Below are positions 20,277 through 30,111 of a stretch of DNA of 64,000 nt, piece after piece. The stretch covers positions 1 through 64,000 of the forward strand of contig JACIYT010000001.1 of assembly GCA_014359765.1 (NCBI GenBank), in the 5' to 3' direction. The notes beneath the pieces were generated by a model. That model made no database searches, was not told where the DNA came from, and saw only the letters and a program-made list of their open reading frames with translations. The DNA is from Roseovarius sp. Lineage in GTDB: Bacteria > Pseudomonadota > Alphaproteobacteria > Rhodobacterales > Rhodobacteraceae. Both the position numbers and the translations under genes were made by a program. The first letter of the stretch is position 1, and every line of letters starts with the position of its first letter.

Positions 20277-20492
20277 ATGAAACAGCTTTACCGAACGAAC
20301 GACATGGCCGGCATGGCCTTTGCCAAGGCGCTGCTTCAGGGCGAGGATATAGACTGCTTTGAAATGGACGTAAACATGAGCGTGCTCGAAGGCTCGATCG
20401 GCATTTTCCCGCGCCGCCTGATGGTGGCCGATGCCGATTACGACGACGCGCGCGCGGTGCTCATCGACAACGGGTTCACGCTTGAGGACTGA
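20277..20492 (+). CDS. DUF2007 small protein
   Basis: The product is a 71-residue protein of the DUF2007 family (putative signal-transducing protein, GlnB-like fold). The recognisable core is LYRTNDMAGMAFAKALLQGEDIDCF followed by V.EGSIGIFPRRLMVADADYDDA and a C-terminal helix. The biochemical role is unknown. Its stop overlaps the likely TTG start of the next methyltransferase, so the two are probably translated together. Confidence 0.87.
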   Translation: MKQLYRTNDMAGMAFAKALLQGEDIDCFEMDVNMSVLEGSIGIFPRRLMVADADYDDARAVLIDNGFTLED

Positions 20493-21252
20493 GGCGTTCG
20501 CGCCCGGGGAACTGAGCCTCGACGCCTTTCTCGGCGGGCGGCTCATCATCGCACAGCCGCGCAGCGGCTATCGCGCCGGGGTCGATCCGGTGCTTCTGGC
20601 CGCGAGCGTGCCCGCGCGCGCTGGCGAGACGCTGCTCGATCTGGGCTGTGGTGCCGGGGTGGCTGCGCTCTGCGTTGCGGCGCGGGTGCCGGGGCTGCGG
20701 CCCGTGGGGCTCGAGATGCAGCCCGCCTATGCCGCCCTCGCCCGCGCAAATGCCGCGCGCAACGGGATCGAGATGGAGGTGCTGACCGGCGATCTCGCCG
20801 CCATGCCGCAGGCGCTGCGCGCGCGCCAGTTCGATCACGTCATCCTCAACCCGCCCTTCTTCGACCGCACCGCCAGCACGCCCGCGCGCGATGCGGGGCG
20901 CGAGGGGGCGATGGGCGAGGGGGTGCCCTTTGCCGCCTGGATCGCGGCGGCGGCGCGGCGCACGGCATCGCGCGGCCATGTCTGTGTCATCCATCGGGCG
21001 GAGCGGCTGGCCGATCTGCTCCCGGCGATGGCCGCGCGGCTTGGCTCGCTCGAGGTTCTGCCGCTGATTCCCCGGCGCGGGCGACCGGCGCGGCTGGTTC
21101 TGATCCGGGGGCGCAAGGGCGGGCGCGCGGCGCTCCGGCTCTGCGACGGCTGGCTGTTGCATGCAGGGGCACGGCACGAAGGGGACGGAGAAAACTACAC
21201 CGCCGCAACGGCCTCGGTGCTGCGCGATGCCGCGCCGCTCGGCTTTGGCTGA
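20482..21252 (+). CDS. TrmN6/YfiC-like N6-adenine methyltransferase (tRNA1(Val) type)
   Basis: This is a SAM-dependent methyltransferase of the YfiC/TrmN6 group, which in E. coli modifies A37 of tRNA1(Val). Motif I is LLDLGCGAGVAAL at about residues 44-56 and the catalytic N6-adenine motif is LNPPFFD at about 118-124. The N-terminal FLGGRLIIAQPRSGYRAGVDPVLLAA is typical of the family. The best start is TTG 20482, which overlaps the DUF2007 stop; length is then 256 residues. The exact RNA target in this organism is inferred. Confidence 0.85.
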   Translation: MRTEAFAPGELSLDAFLGGRLIIAQPRSGYRAGVDPVLLAASVPARAGETLLDLGCGAGVAALCVAARVPGLRPVGLEMQPAYAALARANAARNGIEMEVLTGDLAAMPQALRARQFDHVILNPPFFDRTASTPARDAGREGAMGEGVPFAAWIAAAARRTASRGHVCVIHRAERLADLLPAMAARLGSLEVLPLIPRRGRPARLVLIRGRKGGRAALRLCDGWLLHAGARHEGDGENYTAATASVLRDAAPLGFG

Positions 21253-21259
21253 GACGCCG

Positions 21260-21295
21260 GCAGGAATCCGCGCGAGAAAATTTGCCGATTCCTGC
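21260..21295 (+). repeat. Inverted repeat with a GANTC site in each arm
   Basis: The perfect 9-bp arms GCAGGAATC (21260-21268) and GATTCCTGC (21287-21295) are separated by an A/T-containing 18-base loop. Each arm contains one CcrM site (GAATC, GATTC). It sits between the methyltransferase stop and the DUF465 gene and could be an operator or a weak terminator without a T-tract. Confidence 0.55.
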
Positions 21296-21377
21296 GACGA
21301 GGCGTGACAGAATTGTAAAACTGTGGTGCACTTCCCATGTCGTTTGGACGTGACCATTCCACCACAGGAGGATGCCC

Positions 21378-21548
21378 ATGAGCTTGAGTTCGCATGTCGA
21401 GGAACTGAAGAGGAAACATCACGCGCTCTCGGAACAGGTGGAAGCGGCGCAACGCGCGCCGGGGGTGAGTTCGCTTGAGGTGGCCGAACTCAAGAAACAG
21501 AAGCTGAAGATCAAGGAAGAGATCGAACGCCTGTCGCCCGGCGCCTGA
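21378..21548 (+). CDS. DUF465 (YdcH-like) small coiled-coil protein
   Basis: This short gene encodes 56 residues, MSLSSHVEELKRKHHALSEQ continuing to a C-terminal LKKQKLKIKEEIERL. The H/K/E-rich heptads and the paired helices match the DUF465/YdcH family of small proteins of unknown function. ATG 21378 has a perfect AGGAGG at 21366-21371. An inverted repeat bearing two GANTC sites lies about 85-115 bases upstream. A GC hairpin follows the stop. Confidence 0.88.
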   Translation: MSLSSHVEELKRKHHALSEQVEAAQRAPGVSSLEVAELKKQKLKIKEEIERLSPGA

Positions 21549-21568
21549 CGGGCGATGCCGATCGGGAT

Positions 21569-21591
21569 CGGGCCGGGGTGTTCCCGGCCCG
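21569..21591. terminator. GC hairpin between convergent DUF465 and phaB genes
   Basis: A perfect 9-bp stem CGGGCCGGG / CCCGGCCCG with loop GTGTT lies between the two stops. No T-tract follows on either strand, so termination efficiency is uncertain. Confidence 0.45.
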
Positions 21592-21618
21592 GTCTGCGCT
21601 CTGGATCAGGCGAATGGC

Positions 21619-22341
21619 TCAGGCGAAGAACTGCCCGCCATTGGCCGAAATGGTCGAACCGTTGATAAAGCCCGCATCGTCGGCCGCCAGGAAGGTCACG
21701 CAGCGGGCAATCTCCTCGGGCTGACCGAGGCGGCCCGCCGGGATCATGCTGATGATCGCTTCGCGGACCTTTTCCGGCACTGCCATGACCATTTCGGTGG
21801 CAATATAGCCGGGGCAGATGGCGTTGGCGGTGATGCCCTTGGCCGCGCCCTCCTGCGCGAGGCTGCGCACGATGCCGAGATCCCCGGCCTTGGTCGCGGC
21901 ATAGTTGGCCTGGCCGAACTGGCCCTTCTGCCCGTTGATCGAGGAGATCACGACGACCCTGCCGAAACCGCGCTCGCGCATCCCCGGCCAGACCGGGTGA
22001 ATGGTGTTGAACACGCCGGTGAGGTTGGTGTCGATCACCTCCTGCCATTGCTGCGGGGTCATCTTGTGGAAGGGCGCATCGCGGGTGATGCCGGCATTGG
22101 CCACGACGATTTCGACGGGGCCGAGATCGGCCTCGACGCGGGCGATTCCGGCCTTCGATGCCTCATAATCGCCGACATTCCACTTGTAGGTCGGGATGCC
22201 GGTCTCCTCGGTGAAGCTGGCTGCGGCCGCATCATTGCCGGCATAGTTGGCGGCGACGGTATAGCCTTCGGCCTTGAGCGCCCTGGAAATGGCGCCGCCG
22301 ATCCCGCGCGTTCCCCCGGTGACGAGTGCAGTTCTGGCCAT
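21619..22341 (-). CDS. phaB: Acetoacetyl-CoA reductase PhaB
   Basis: PhaB reduces acetoacetyl-CoA to (R)-3-hydroxybutyryl-CoA with NADPH, for polyhydroxybutyrate and, in this group, for the ethylmalonyl-CoA pathway. The 240-residue SDR has the cofactor motif TGGTRGIGGAIS (about residues 8-19), NAG at 82-84, and the catalytic Ser134, Tyr147 and Lys151 in SSINGQKGQFGQANYAATK. The start ATG is at 22341 with GGAGGAG just upstream on the minus strand. It lies 147 bases downstream of phaA on the same strand. Confidence 0.95.
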   Translation of the reverse strand: MARTALVTGGTRGIGGAISRALKAEGYTVAANYAGNDAAAASFTEETGIPTYKWNVGDYEASKAGIARVEADLGPVEIVVANAGITRDAPFHKMTPQQWQEVIDTNLTGVFNTIHPVWPGMRERGFGRVVVISSINGQKGQFGQANYAATKAGDLGIVRSLAQEGAAKGITANAICPGYIATEMVMAVPEKVREAIISMIPAGRLGQPEEIARCVTFLAADDAGFINGSTISANGGQFFA

Positions 22342-22488
22342 GGTCTCCTCCAATCTGACTGTGGTATGAAACTTGATTATCGGCTTGATGGCCGGTGCGC
22401 AAGATTATTGCGCAATCACGCCCGTGATTCGAAATGGTGTGTCGGGATGCGCGTCATGGCGAGCCGGCGCCCCGCGCATCCCGCCCCG

Positions 22489-23664
22489 TTACGGGCGCTC
22501 GACGCAGAGCGCGACGCCCATGCCACCGCCGATGCACAGCGTGGCGAGGCCCTTCTTCGCATCGCGGCGCTTCATTTCGAAGAGCAGCGTGTTGAGAATG
22601 CGGCAGCCCGACGCGCCGATCGGGTGGCCGATGGCGATGGCGCCGCCGTTCACGTTGACGATCGCCGGATCCCAGCCCATTTCCTTGTTGACGGCGCAGG
22701 CCTGCGCGGCAAAGGCCTCGTTGGCCTCCACCAGATCGAGATCCTCGACCCGCCAGCCCGCCTTTTCCAGTGCCTTGCGGCTCGCATTGACCGGCCCGAT
22801 GCCCATGATCGAGGGGTCCACCCCGGCGGTGGCCCAGGCGGCGATGCGCGCCAGCGGCTCGATGCCGCGGCGCTCGGCCTCGTCGGCGGACATCAGCAGG
22901 GTCGCCGCCGCGCCGTCGTTGATGCCGCTGGCATTGGCCGCCGTCACCGAACCGTCGGCGGTAAAGGCCGGGCGCAGCTTCTGCATCGCCTCGATGGTCG
23001 CGCCGTGGCGGATGTATTCGTCCTTGTCCACGACGATATCGCCCTTGCGGGTCTTGACGGTAAAGGCCACCACCTCGTCATCGAAGCGCCCCGCCTTCTG
23101 CGCCGCCTCGGCCTTGTTCTGGCTCGCCACGGCGAATTCGTCCTGCTGCTCGCGGGTGATCTGCCAGCGGCTGGCGACATTCTCGGCGGTCTGGCCCATG
23201 TGATAGCCGTTGAACGCATCCCAGAGCCCGTCGCGGATCATCGTGTCGATATATTTCATGTCGCCCATCTTGTGGCCCGCGCGCAGATGCGCGGCATGGG
23301 GGCTGAGCGTCATGTTCTCCTGGCCGCCCGCGCAGACGATAGCGGCATCGCCGAGCTGGATATGTTGCGCCCCGAGCGCCACCGCACGCAGGCCCGAGCC
23401 GCAGACCTGGTTGATCCCCCAGGCGGCGGATTCGATCGGCAGGCCCGCATTGACATGGGCCTGGCGCGCCGGGTTCTGGCCCTGCGCGGCGGTCAGCACC
23501 TGGCCGAGGATGGTCTCCGAGACCTCCGCCTTGTCGATGCCCGCGCGCGCGACCACCGCTTCGAGCACGGCGGCGCCGAGATCGTGGGCGGGTGTGTTGG
23601 CGAAGGCCCCGCCAAAGGAGCCGACGGCGGTGCGGGCTGCGGATGCGATTACTACATTGGTCAT
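22489..23664 (-). CDS. phaA: Acetyl-CoA C-acetyltransferase PhaA (beta-ketothiolase)
   Basis: PhaA condenses two acetyl-CoA to acetoacetyl-CoA. The 391-residue thiolase has the acyl-binding Cys88 in [10 protein letters not shown], the His in [14 protein letters not shown] and the C-terminal active-site Cys in LCIGGGMG. The start ATG at 23664 has GGAGG upstream. A much longer open frame continues into the EAL gene region but is not real coding sequence. phaA-phaB is the usual order; the PHB synthase phaC is not in the window. Confidence 0.96.
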   Translation of the reverse strand: MTNVVIASAARTAVGSFGGAFANTPAHDLGAAVLEAVVARAGIDKAEVSETILGQVLTAAQGQNPARQAHVNAGLPIESAAWGINQVCGSGLRAVALGAQHIQLGDAAIVCAGGQENMTLSPHAAHLRAGHKMGDMKYIDTMIRDGLWDAFNGYHMGQTAENVASRWQITREQQDEFAVASQNKAEAAQKAGRFDDEVVAFTVKTRKGDIVVDKDEYIRHGATIEAMQKLRPAFTADGSVTAANASGINDGAAATLLMSADEAERRGIEPLARIAAWATAGVDPSIMGIGPVNASRKALEKAGWRVEDLDLVEANEAFAAQACAVNKEMGWDPAIVNVNGGAIAIGHPIGASGCRILNTLLFEMKRRDAKKGLATLCIGGGMGVALCVERP

Positions 23665-23768
23665 TGGAATCCTCCACCAGGGGTTGCGCGGGCTGCCGCC
23701 ACGCCTCCGGTCGCGGCACGACAGCCTTCTCCAGCCTCTTACCGCAAGCGCCGCGTCGCGGCAACGGC

Positions 23769-24605
23769 TCAGGCGCTCGCGCTGGCGCGACCGGATTCGA
23801 GCCATGGCGGGTGGATGGTGGGAGCGCCGAAGTAATAGCCCTGCATGCAGTCGATCCCGAGCGCGGTGAGATAGGCCGCGTCCGCGGCGCGCTCGACGCT
23901 CTCGGCGACGGTGACCATGTCGAATTGCCGCCCGATGCTGAGCAGCGCGGCGGTCAGCACCTGGTTGTCGGCATCCTCGGCGATCCCCTGGATGAACTGT
24001 CCGTCGATCTTGAGGATGTCGAAGTAGAAATCCTTGAGAAAGCGAAAGGATGTATAGCCAGCGCCGAAATCGTCGAGGGCAAATCCGATTCCGAGGCTCT
24101 GCAACTCCTTCATGAAGCCCACCACCAGTTCCGGCACCAGCATGGCCGAGCTTTCGGTGATCTCGAGGATCAGCCGCTCGGCGATCGTCGGATCCGCCGA
24201 AAGCCCCTTTTTCAGGGTGCGCATCCAGCGTCCGTAGCCGATGGAGCGCGCGGACATGTTGACCGAGAGGCGCAGCCCGGGAAACTGCGCCAGCGCGGCT
24301 AGCCCCTTGTCGAGCGCCAGGCAATCGACGACGCGCCCGGTCTCGCGGGTCTCGATCTGGTCGATGAAGTCACGCGCCGGGATCACCCGGCCGGTGGCGT
24401 CGAGCACCCGCACAAGCCCCTCGTAAAAGGCCGGCTGCCCGGATTTCCCGGCGATGACGACGGGCTGAAAGGCGAGCATGACCTGCCTGTGCCGCACCGC
24501 GGCCTCGACCATTTCGATCACCGAGCGGTCGCGCGCGGAAATCGCATAGCCAAGCGGGCTGTCCTGTCCCGGTGGTATGTCGGCCCATTTGCCATTGCGC
24601 GCCAT
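23769..24605 (-). CDS. EAL-domain c-di-GMP phosphodiesterase
   Basis: This 278-residue protein is a stand-alone EAL domain with no visible sensor or GGDEF domain. The signature Glu is in YEGLVRV (Glu62; EGL instead of EAL). Metal and substrate ligands are all present: Asn116 (SVNMSA), Glu148 and Glu151 (EITE), Asp178-Asp179 ([11 protein letters not shown]), Lys199 (ILKID), the ESVE near 235-238 and Gln255. It is therefore expected to hydrolyse c-di-GMP. It is probably cytoplasmic. It lies 104 bases upstream of phaA on the same strand; a functional link with storage polymer is only a suggestion. Confidence 0.9.
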   Translation of the reverse strand: MARNGKWADIPPGQDSPLGYAISARDRSVIEMVEAAVRHRQVMLAFQPVVIAGKSGQPAFYEGLVRVLDATGRVIPARDFIDQIETRETGRVVDCLALDKGLAALAQFPGLRLSVNMSARSIGYGRWMRTLKKGLSADPTIAERLILEITESSAMLVPELVVGFMKELQSLGIGFALDDFGAGYTSFRFLKDFYFDILKIDGQFIQGIAEDADNQVLTAALLSIGRQFDMVTVAESVERAADAAYLTALGIDCMQGYYFGAPTIHPPWLESGRASASA

Positions 24606-24726
24606 GCTGCCCTCCGAACTGCGGTCCCGCGAGCACCATGCGCCCTTTCCGTTAAGGATCGCTTAAAGCGCGAATTTGAACGATCTTCGCCGGCCGACGG
24701 CAGAAGGGTTTGGCCAGAAACGACAA

Positions 24727-24751
24727 ACCCCCGAGGCGGCTGCCCGGGGGT
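24727..24751 (-). terminator. Intrinsic terminator after rpsU
   Basis: The arms ACCCCCG (24727-24733) and CGGGGGT (24745-24751) enclose an inner GGC/GCC pairing. On the minus strand the stem is followed by TTGTCGTTT, about 37 bases after the rpsU stop. Confidence 0.75.
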
Positions 24752-24787
24752 CGTCTCTTCGTGTCGGAAGCTCTTGCCGCGAAACGC

Positions 24788-24994
24788 TCAGAGCAGACCT
24801 TCGCGCTGCGCCTTCTTGCGTGCCAGTTTCCGGGCACGGCGAATCGCCTCGGCCTTCTCGCGCGCTTTCTTCTCGGAGGGTTTCTCGAAATGCTGCTTGA
24901 GCTTCATTTCGCGGAACACGCCCTCGCGCTGCAATTTCTTCTTCAGGGCGCGAAGCGCCTGATCGACATTGTTGTCGCGAACACTAACCTGCAT
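24788..24994 (-). CDS. rpsU: 30S ribosomal protein S21
   Basis: S21 is a small, very basic protein of the 30S platform near the anti-Shine-Dalgarno region. The 68-residue product has the family start [20 protein letters not shown] and a Lys/Arg-rich C-terminal helix ([20 protein letters not shown]). On the minus strand it is preceded by TAGGAAGG. It is divergent from the COQ9 gene, as is usual in this order. Confidence 0.97.
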   Translation of the reverse strand: MQVSVRDNNVDQALRALKKKLQREGVFREMKLKQHFEKPSEKKAREKAEAIRRARKLARKKAQREGLL

Positions 24995-25099
24995 GTGGTG
25001 TCACCACCTTCCTAAGTTAAAGTTGCAAGATTTGCAGGAATTCTTCGTGTAGCAAAGCGCACCGATCTTGTCTAGGGTGCGCGGGCAGAGGAGGTGCAC

Positions 25100-25789
25100 A
25101 TGTCCGGGACCGATCTGAAATCGCGCCTGATCGAGGCCGCGGCGCCCCATGTCCCCTTCGACGGCTGGAGCGAGGCGACACTGCTGCTGGCCGCAGAGCA
25201 GACCGGCACGCCGCCTGCGCTGGTGGCGGCCGTGTTCCCGCGCGGCGCGGTCGATCTGGCGCTGGCCTGGCACGAGGCGGGCGATGCGGCGATGGTGGCC
25301 GCGCTCGCGGCGGCGGATCTCGGCGCGATGCGGTTTCGCGACCGGGTCGCCTTTGCCGTGCGCACCCGGCTCGAACTGGTCGAGGACCGCGAACTGGTCC
25401 GGCGCGGCATGACGCTGTTTGCGCTGCCCCATCACGCGCCCGATGGCGCGCGCGCGCTCTGGTGCACTGCCGACCGCATCTGGACGGCGCTGGGCGACAC
25501 CTCGGACGATATCAACTGGTATTCGAAACGCGCCACGCTTTCAGGGGTTTACGGGGCGACCGTGCTCTACTGGCTCGGTGACGAGAGCCCGGGGCAGGAG
25601 GCGACCTGGGCGTTTCTCGACCGGCGAATCGCCGATGTGATGCGGATCGAGACGCTGAAGGCCCGCGCGCGGGAAAACCGGCTGGTGGCGGGGCTGATGG
25701 CCGGGCCGCTCTCCGTGCTCGGGCGCGTGCGCGCGCCGCAGGGCGCGGCTCCGGCGGGGATGCCGGGGCGCTGGGGGCGGCGGAACTGA
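25100..25789 (+). CDS. COQ9 family protein (ubiquinone biosynthesis)
   Basis: COQ9 is a lipid-binding accessory protein needed for ubiquinone synthesis, where it presents substrate to COQ7-type hydroxylase. The 229-residue product has a TetR-like helical N-terminus and the family signature DDINWYSKRATLSGVYGATVLYWLGD at about residues 137-162. The start ATG 25100 follows AGAGGAGG; a GTG at 25094 is less well spaced. It is next to rpsU, divergently, and followed after 13 bases by a quinone oxidoreductase gene, probably in one operon. Confidence 0.92.
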   Translation: MSGTDLKSRLIEAAAPHVPFDGWSEATLLLAAEQTGTPPALVAAVFPRGAVDLALAWHEAGDAAMVAALAAADLGAMRFRDRVAFAVRTRLELVEDRELVRRGMTLFALPHHAPDGARALWCTADRIWTALGDTSDDINWYSKRATLSGVYGATVLYWLGDESPGQEATWAFLDRRIADVMRIETLKARARENRLVAGLMAGPLSVLGRVRAPQGAAPAGMPGRWGRRN

Positions 25790-25802
25790 GAAAGGGCAGG
25801 AC

Positions 25803-26786
25803 ATGAGCGAGACGATGCAGGCGGTGGAGATCACGCAGCCCGGCGGGCCGGAGGTGTTGCACCTCACCACCCGGCCCCGCCCCGAGGCGCGGGCGGGAGA
25901 GGTGGTGATCCGGCTGGCCTGGGCCGGGGTGAACCGGCCCGACGCGCTGCAACGGGCAGGGCTTTACGCGCCGCCGCCGGGGGCGTCGGACCTGCCCGGG
26001 CTCGAGGGCGCGGGCGAGATCGTGGAGATCGGCGCAGGCGTCAGCGGCTGGCAGCTGGGCGATCAGGTCTGCGCGCTGCTGCCGGGGGGCGGCTATGCCG
26101 AATACGTGGCCACGCCCGCCGCGCATTGCCTGCCCGTGCCGGCGGGGATGGGCCTGCGCGAGGCGGCCTGCCTGCCCGAGACGTTTTTCACCGTCTGGAG
26201 CAATGTCTTCGGGCGCGGGGGCCTGAAGGGCGGCGAGCGGTTCCTGGTGCATGGCGGCTCGTCCGGCATCGGCACCACGGCGATTCAACTGGCCCATGCC
26301 TTTGGCGCGCGGGTCTTCGCCACTGCCGGGTCGCCGGAAAAATGCCGCGTCTGCGAGGATCTCGGCGCCGAGCGCGCGATCAACTACCGCGAGGCGGATT
26401 TCGTCGAGGTGCTCAAGGCCGAGGGCGGGGCCGATCTCATTCTCGACATGGTTGGCGGCGACTATCTGCCGCGCAATATCCGCGCGCTTGCCGATGACGG
26501 GCGGCTGGTGCAGATCGCGTTTCTGCAGGGGCCGAAGGTCGAGTTGAATTTCGCGCAGGTGATGATGCGGCGGCTGACGATCACCGGCAGCACGCTGCGC
26601 CCGCAGAGCGACCTGGCCAAGGCGCGCATTGCCGAGGGGCTGCGCGCCGAGGTCTGGCCGCTGCTGGAGGCTGGCCGCGTCGCGCCGGTGATGGATTCGG
26701 AGTTTCCCCTCGCTGAGGCGGCGGCGGCCCATGCGCGCATGGAATCGAGCGCGCATATCGGCAAGATCGTTCTCAGGATCGCCTGA
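25803..26786 (+). CDS. NAD(P)H quinone oxidoreductase, zinc-free MDR family (PIG3/zeta-crystallin type)
   Basis: This 327-residue member of the medium-chain dehydrogenase family lacks the zinc ligands. It has the N-terminal GroES-like fold (VVIRLAWAGVNRPDALQRAG) and the Rossmann segment FLVHGGSSGIGTTAIQLAHAFG at about residues 143-164, which fits PIG3/QOR enzymes. These reduce quinones or other enones with NADPH. The gene is 13 bases after COQ9, so a link to quinone metabolism is possible. It converges with valS, with an inverted repeat in between. Confidence 0.92.
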   Translation: MSETMQAVEITQPGGPEVLHLTTRPRPEARAGEVVIRLAWAGVNRPDALQRAGLYAPPPGASDLPGLEGAGEIVEIGAGVSGWQLGDQVCALLPGGGYAEYVATPAAHCLPVPAGMGLREAACLPETFFTVWSNVFGRGGLKGGERFLVHGGSSGIGTTAIQLAHAFGARVFATAGSPEKCRVCEDLGAERAINYREADFVEVLKAEGGADLILDMVGGDYLPRNIRALADDGRLVQIAFLQGPKVELNFAQVMMRRLTITGSTLRPQSDLAKARIAEGLRAEVWPLLEAGRVAPVMDSEFPLAEAAAAHARMESSAHIGKIVLRIA

Positions 26787-26810
26787 CGCGCCCGGTGGCG
26801 CCGGGGAAAT

Positions 26811-26865
26811 GAGTATTTATGGAAAGATGAAGCGTCATCTTCCCTTCATCTTTCTGGAAATACTC
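26811..26865. repeat. Imperfect inverted repeat (22-base arms) between convergent genes
   Basis: The left arm 26811-26832 begins GAGTATTTATGG and the right arm 26844-26865 is its reverse complement with three mismatches, around an 11-base centre. An identical left arm occurs at 56897-56918. The AT-rich arms and position between the qor and valS stops fit a bidirectional terminator. I recall similar GAGTATTT... palindromes as frequent intergenic elements in Rhodobacterales. Confidence 0.8.
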
Positions 26866-26882
26866 CTGCCGGAGGCGGCCCG

Positions 26883-29800
26883 TCAGGCCAGCTCGGCGAG
26901 ACGGGCGAGGGCGGCGCGCAGGCGGGTTTCCTCCTCTTCGCGCTGCGCGAGGGTCTCGCGGGTCTCCGCGACCACGTCCTCGGGCGCGCTTGCGACGAAT
27001 TTCGGATTGGCGAGGCGCCCGCGCAGCGCGGCGATGTCTTTCGAGAGTTTCCCGATCGTCTTTTCGAGGCGGGCCTTTTCCTCGGCCACGTCGATGATGT
27101 CGGCGAGCGGCAGGCCGAAGGTCGCGCCCTCGAGCGCGATCGTGGCGCAGCCCTTCGGCAGGGTTTCGGCGGTGCTCAGGCTCTCGATCCGGGCGAGGCG
27201 CTGGATCATGGCGGCGTTGTGCTCCCAGGCGGTGCGGGCGGTGTCGCTGATCGCGGTGACGAGAAGCGGCACGTAGAGGCCGGCGGGGACGTGCATCTGG
27301 GCGCGGACCGAGCGCACCTGTTCGATGAGGGCGATGACCCAGGTCATCTCGCGTTCCGCGTCCCGGTCGATCAGCTCGGCCCCGTAACCGGGCCAGTCGG
27401 CATGGATCAGCATTTTCGCGCGCTGCCCCAGCGTGCCCCAGAGTTCCTCGGTCACGAAGGGCATGATCGGGTGCAGAAGGATCAGGCACTGGTCGATCAC
27501 CCAGGCCATGGTGGCCTGGGTCTCGGCGCGGGTCTCTGCGTCGCCATCCATCAGGAGCGGCTTGGAAAATTCCACATACCAGTCGCAGACCGTGCCCCAG
27601 ACAAAGGCATAGAGCGTGTTCGCCGCGTCGTTGAAGCGGAAGTTCTCGAGCGCCTCATCGACGGCGGCGCGGGTTCTGGCGGTCTCGCCGATGATCCATT
27701 TGTTGACGGTGGCGGCGGGCGCGGGCACTGTCCCGTCCGAGCCGGTGGCGCCGTGCATCTCGGCAAAGCGCGCGGCGTTCCAGAGCTTGGTGGTGAAGTT
27801 GCGATAGCCTGCGATGCGCTCTTTCGAGAGCTTCAGATCGCGGCCCATGGCGGCCATGGCGGTGAGGGTGAAGCGCACCGCGTCGGCGCCGTATTCGTCG
27901 ATGAGCTCGAGCGGGTCGAGCACGTTGCCAAGCGATTTGGACATCTTCTTGCCCTTCTCGTCGCGCACGAGGGCGTGGACATAGACATGCGAGAAGGGCT
28001 TTTGCCCCACCACCGCATATTGCATCATCATCATCCGGGCGACCCAGAAGAAGATGATGTCGAACCCGGTGACGAGCACGGAGGTGGGGAAGTATTTCTG
28101 CAATTCCGGCGTGTTCTCGGGCCAGCCAAGCGTGCCGATGGGCCAGAGCCCGGAGGAGAACCAGGTGTCGAGCACGTCCGCATCGCGCCAGACGGGATAG
28201 ACGAGATGGGTGGGATCCTGCGTCGCGGTATACTCGGCCAGCGCCGAGGCGAGGCGGTGCAGCGCCGCCTCGCGGCTTTCGACCTCGACCACCGGCATCG
28301 CCGCGAGCGGCAGCGGCAGGCCCGCCAGCCGGTCGCGGAAGGCATCCGCCACGGGGGCGAACCCGGCGGCGCATTCCATCAGCGGCGCGAGGTGCCCCTC
28401 GTTCAGCAGGCGCAGCATCTCGGCCAGGTCCAGTGTGCCGTCGCCCTCGTCATCCTCGAAGCCGGGGGCGGAGAGATCGAACCCATACCACACCGGGATC
28501 TGGTGGCCCCACCACAATTGCCGCGAGATGCACCAGGGCTCGATATTTTCCAGCCAGTGGAAATAGACCTTGGCATCCTGTTCGGGCAGGATCGTGACCT
28601 CGCCCGAGCGCACCGCGTCTATGGCGGGCTGGACGATCCTGGCGGTATCGACGAACCATTGATCGGTCAGCATCGGCTCGATCACCACCTTGGAGCGGTC
28701 GCCGAAGGGCTGCATGATGGGTTTTGACTCGACGAGGGGGGTGGGGTTGCCCTCGTCATCCGTGACCATGACGGCGAGGCCCTCGGCGGTGATCTCCTCG
28801 ATGACCTTTTCGCGCGCCTGGAGGCGGTCCAGCCCGCGCAGGTGGTCGGGGACGAGGTTGAGCGTGTCGATTTCCTCAGGCGTGAAAGCGGCCCCTTCGG
28901 CGATCTGTTGCGCGCGCGCGGCGCATTCGGCGTAAGCAGGCCCGTCGCTGCGCATATGGGCGCGCGTGTCCATCAGGCGATACATCGGGATATTGCCCCG
29001 CTGCGCCACGGCATAATCGTTGAAGTCATGCGCGCCGGTGATCTTGACCGCGCCCGAGCCGAAATTCGGGTCGGGGTAGTCATCGGCGATGATCGGGATC
29101 AGGCGGCGATGCTCTTTCGGCCCGACGGGGATCTCGCAGAGCTTGCCGACGATGGGCGCATAGCGTTCGTCCGAGGGATGCACCGCGACCGCGCCATCGC
29201 CCAGCATCGTTTCGGGGCGCGTGGTGGCGATGGCGATATAGTCTCGCGTCTCGCGCAGGGTCACGTTGCCATCGGCGTCGCGCTCGACATATTCATAGGT
29301 CTCGCCGCCCGCGAGCGGATACTTGAAGTGCCACATATGGCCCGCGACCTCGATATTCTCGACCTCCAGATCGGAAATCGCGGTCTCGAAATGCGGGTCC
29401 CAGTTCACCAGCCGCTTGCCGCGATAGATCAGGCCCTTGTTGTAGAGATCGACAAAGACCTTGATCACCGCGTCGTGAAAATTGCCTTCTTCGCCTGCGG
29501 GCGCGCCGGGGGCGCCGGACATGGTGAAGGCGTTGCGCGACCAGTCGCAGGAGGCGCCGAGGCGCTTCAACTGGTTGATGATCGTGCCGCCGGAGCGCTG
29601 TTTCCACTCCCAGACCCTGGCGATGAATTCCTCGCGCGTGAAATCGGTGCGCCGCTTGCCTTCTTCGGCCAGCTGCCGCTCCACCACCATTTGCGTGGCG
29701 ATGCCCGCGTGATCCTGCCCCGGCTGCCAGAGCGTGTCATGGCCGCGCATCCGGTGCCAGCGGATCAGGATATCCTGCAACGTGTTGTTGAAGGCGTGGC

Positions 29801-29963
29801 CCATGTGCAGGCTGCCCGTCACGTTGGGCGGCGGGATCATGATGGAAAAGGTCTCGGCCCCCGGCCGCGCATTGGCCCCGGCGGCAAAGGCACCGGCCTT
29901 TTCCCAGGCGTCGTAAATCCGCGCCTCGGCACGGGCCGCGTTGAAGGTCTTGTCCATCGTCAT
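26883..29963 (-). CDS. valS: Valyl-tRNA synthetase
   Basis: ValRS charges tRNA-Val and edits threonine. The 1026-residue class I synthetase has the HIGH-type motif [14 protein letters not shown] (HMGH at 53-56) and the KMSKS motif [11 protein letters not shown] at about 670-680. The C-terminus is a coiled coil with [23 protein letters not shown], the tRNA-binding arm of ValRS. Length exceeds E. coli ValRS but is usual for alphaproteobacteria. The start ATG at 29963 (MTMDKTF) is chosen; longer upstream reading overlaps the ZntB-like gene's promoter region and is not credible. Confidence 0.97.
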   Translation of the reverse strand: MTMDKTFNAARAEARIYDAWEKAGAFAAGANARPGAETFSIMIPPPNVTGSLHMGHAFNNTLQDILIRWHRMRGHDTLWQPGQDHAGIATQMVVERQLAEEGKRRTDFTREEFIARVWEWKQRSGGTIINQLKRLGASCDWSRNAFTMSGAPGAPAGEEGNFHDAVIKVFVDLYNKGLIYRGKRLVNWDPHFETAISDLEVENIEVAGHMWHFKYPLAGGETYEYVERDADGNVTLRETRDYIAIATTRPETMLGDGAVAVHPSDERYAPIVGKLCEIPVGPKEHRRLIPIIADDYPDPNFGSGAVKITGAHDFNDYAVAQRGNIPMYRLMDTRAHMRSDGPAYAECAARAQQIAEGAAFTPEEIDTLNLVPDHLRGLDRLQAREKVIEEITAEGLAVMVTDDEGNPTPLVESKPIMQPFGDRSKVVIEPMLTDQWFVDTARIVQPAIDAVRSGEVTILPEQDAKVYFHWLENIEPWCISRQLWWGHQIPVWYGFDLSAPGFEDDEGDGTLDLAEMLRLLNEGHLAPLMECAAGFAPVADAFRDRLAGLPLPLAAMPVVEVESREAALHRLASALAEYTATQDPTHLVYPVWRDADVLDTWFSSGLWPIGTLGWPENTPELQKYFPTSVLVTGFDIIFFWVARMMMMQYAVVGQKPFSHVYVHALVRDEKGKKMSKSLGNVLDPLELIDEYGADAVRFTLTAMAAMGRDLKLSKERIAGYRNFTTKLWNAARFAEMHGATGSDGTVPAPAATVNKWIIGETARTRAAVDEALENFRFNDAANTLYAFVWGTVCDWYVEFSKPLLMDGDAETRAETQATMAWVIDQCLILLHPIMPFVTEELWGTLGQRAKMLIHADWPGYGAELIDRDAEREMTWVIALIEQVRSVRAQMHVPAGLYVPLLVTAISDTARTAWEHNAAMIQRLARIESLSTAETLPKGCATIALEGATFGLPLADIIDVAEEKARLEKTIGKLSKDIAALRGRLANPKFVASAPEDVVAETRETLAQREEEETRLRAALARLAELA

Positions 29964-30111
29964 GACGTCTCGTTCCTGCCTGTGACGGGTCTTGCGATGC
30001 TCTAGCGAATGCCGCGCCGGAGTGAAAGGCGGGGGGCGCATTTTTCCCCTGCGCGGCGTGACAGCGGGCGCGTTCCGGTCCAGATTGGCAGGGGACAGGA
30101 AAGGAGCGGGC

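Noticed and set aside
22489..24324. A longer N-terminus for phaA running into the EAL gene
   Set aside because: The thiolase start with ribosome binding site at 23664 gives the standard length, and the extension overlaps EAL coding sequence on the same strand in another frame.
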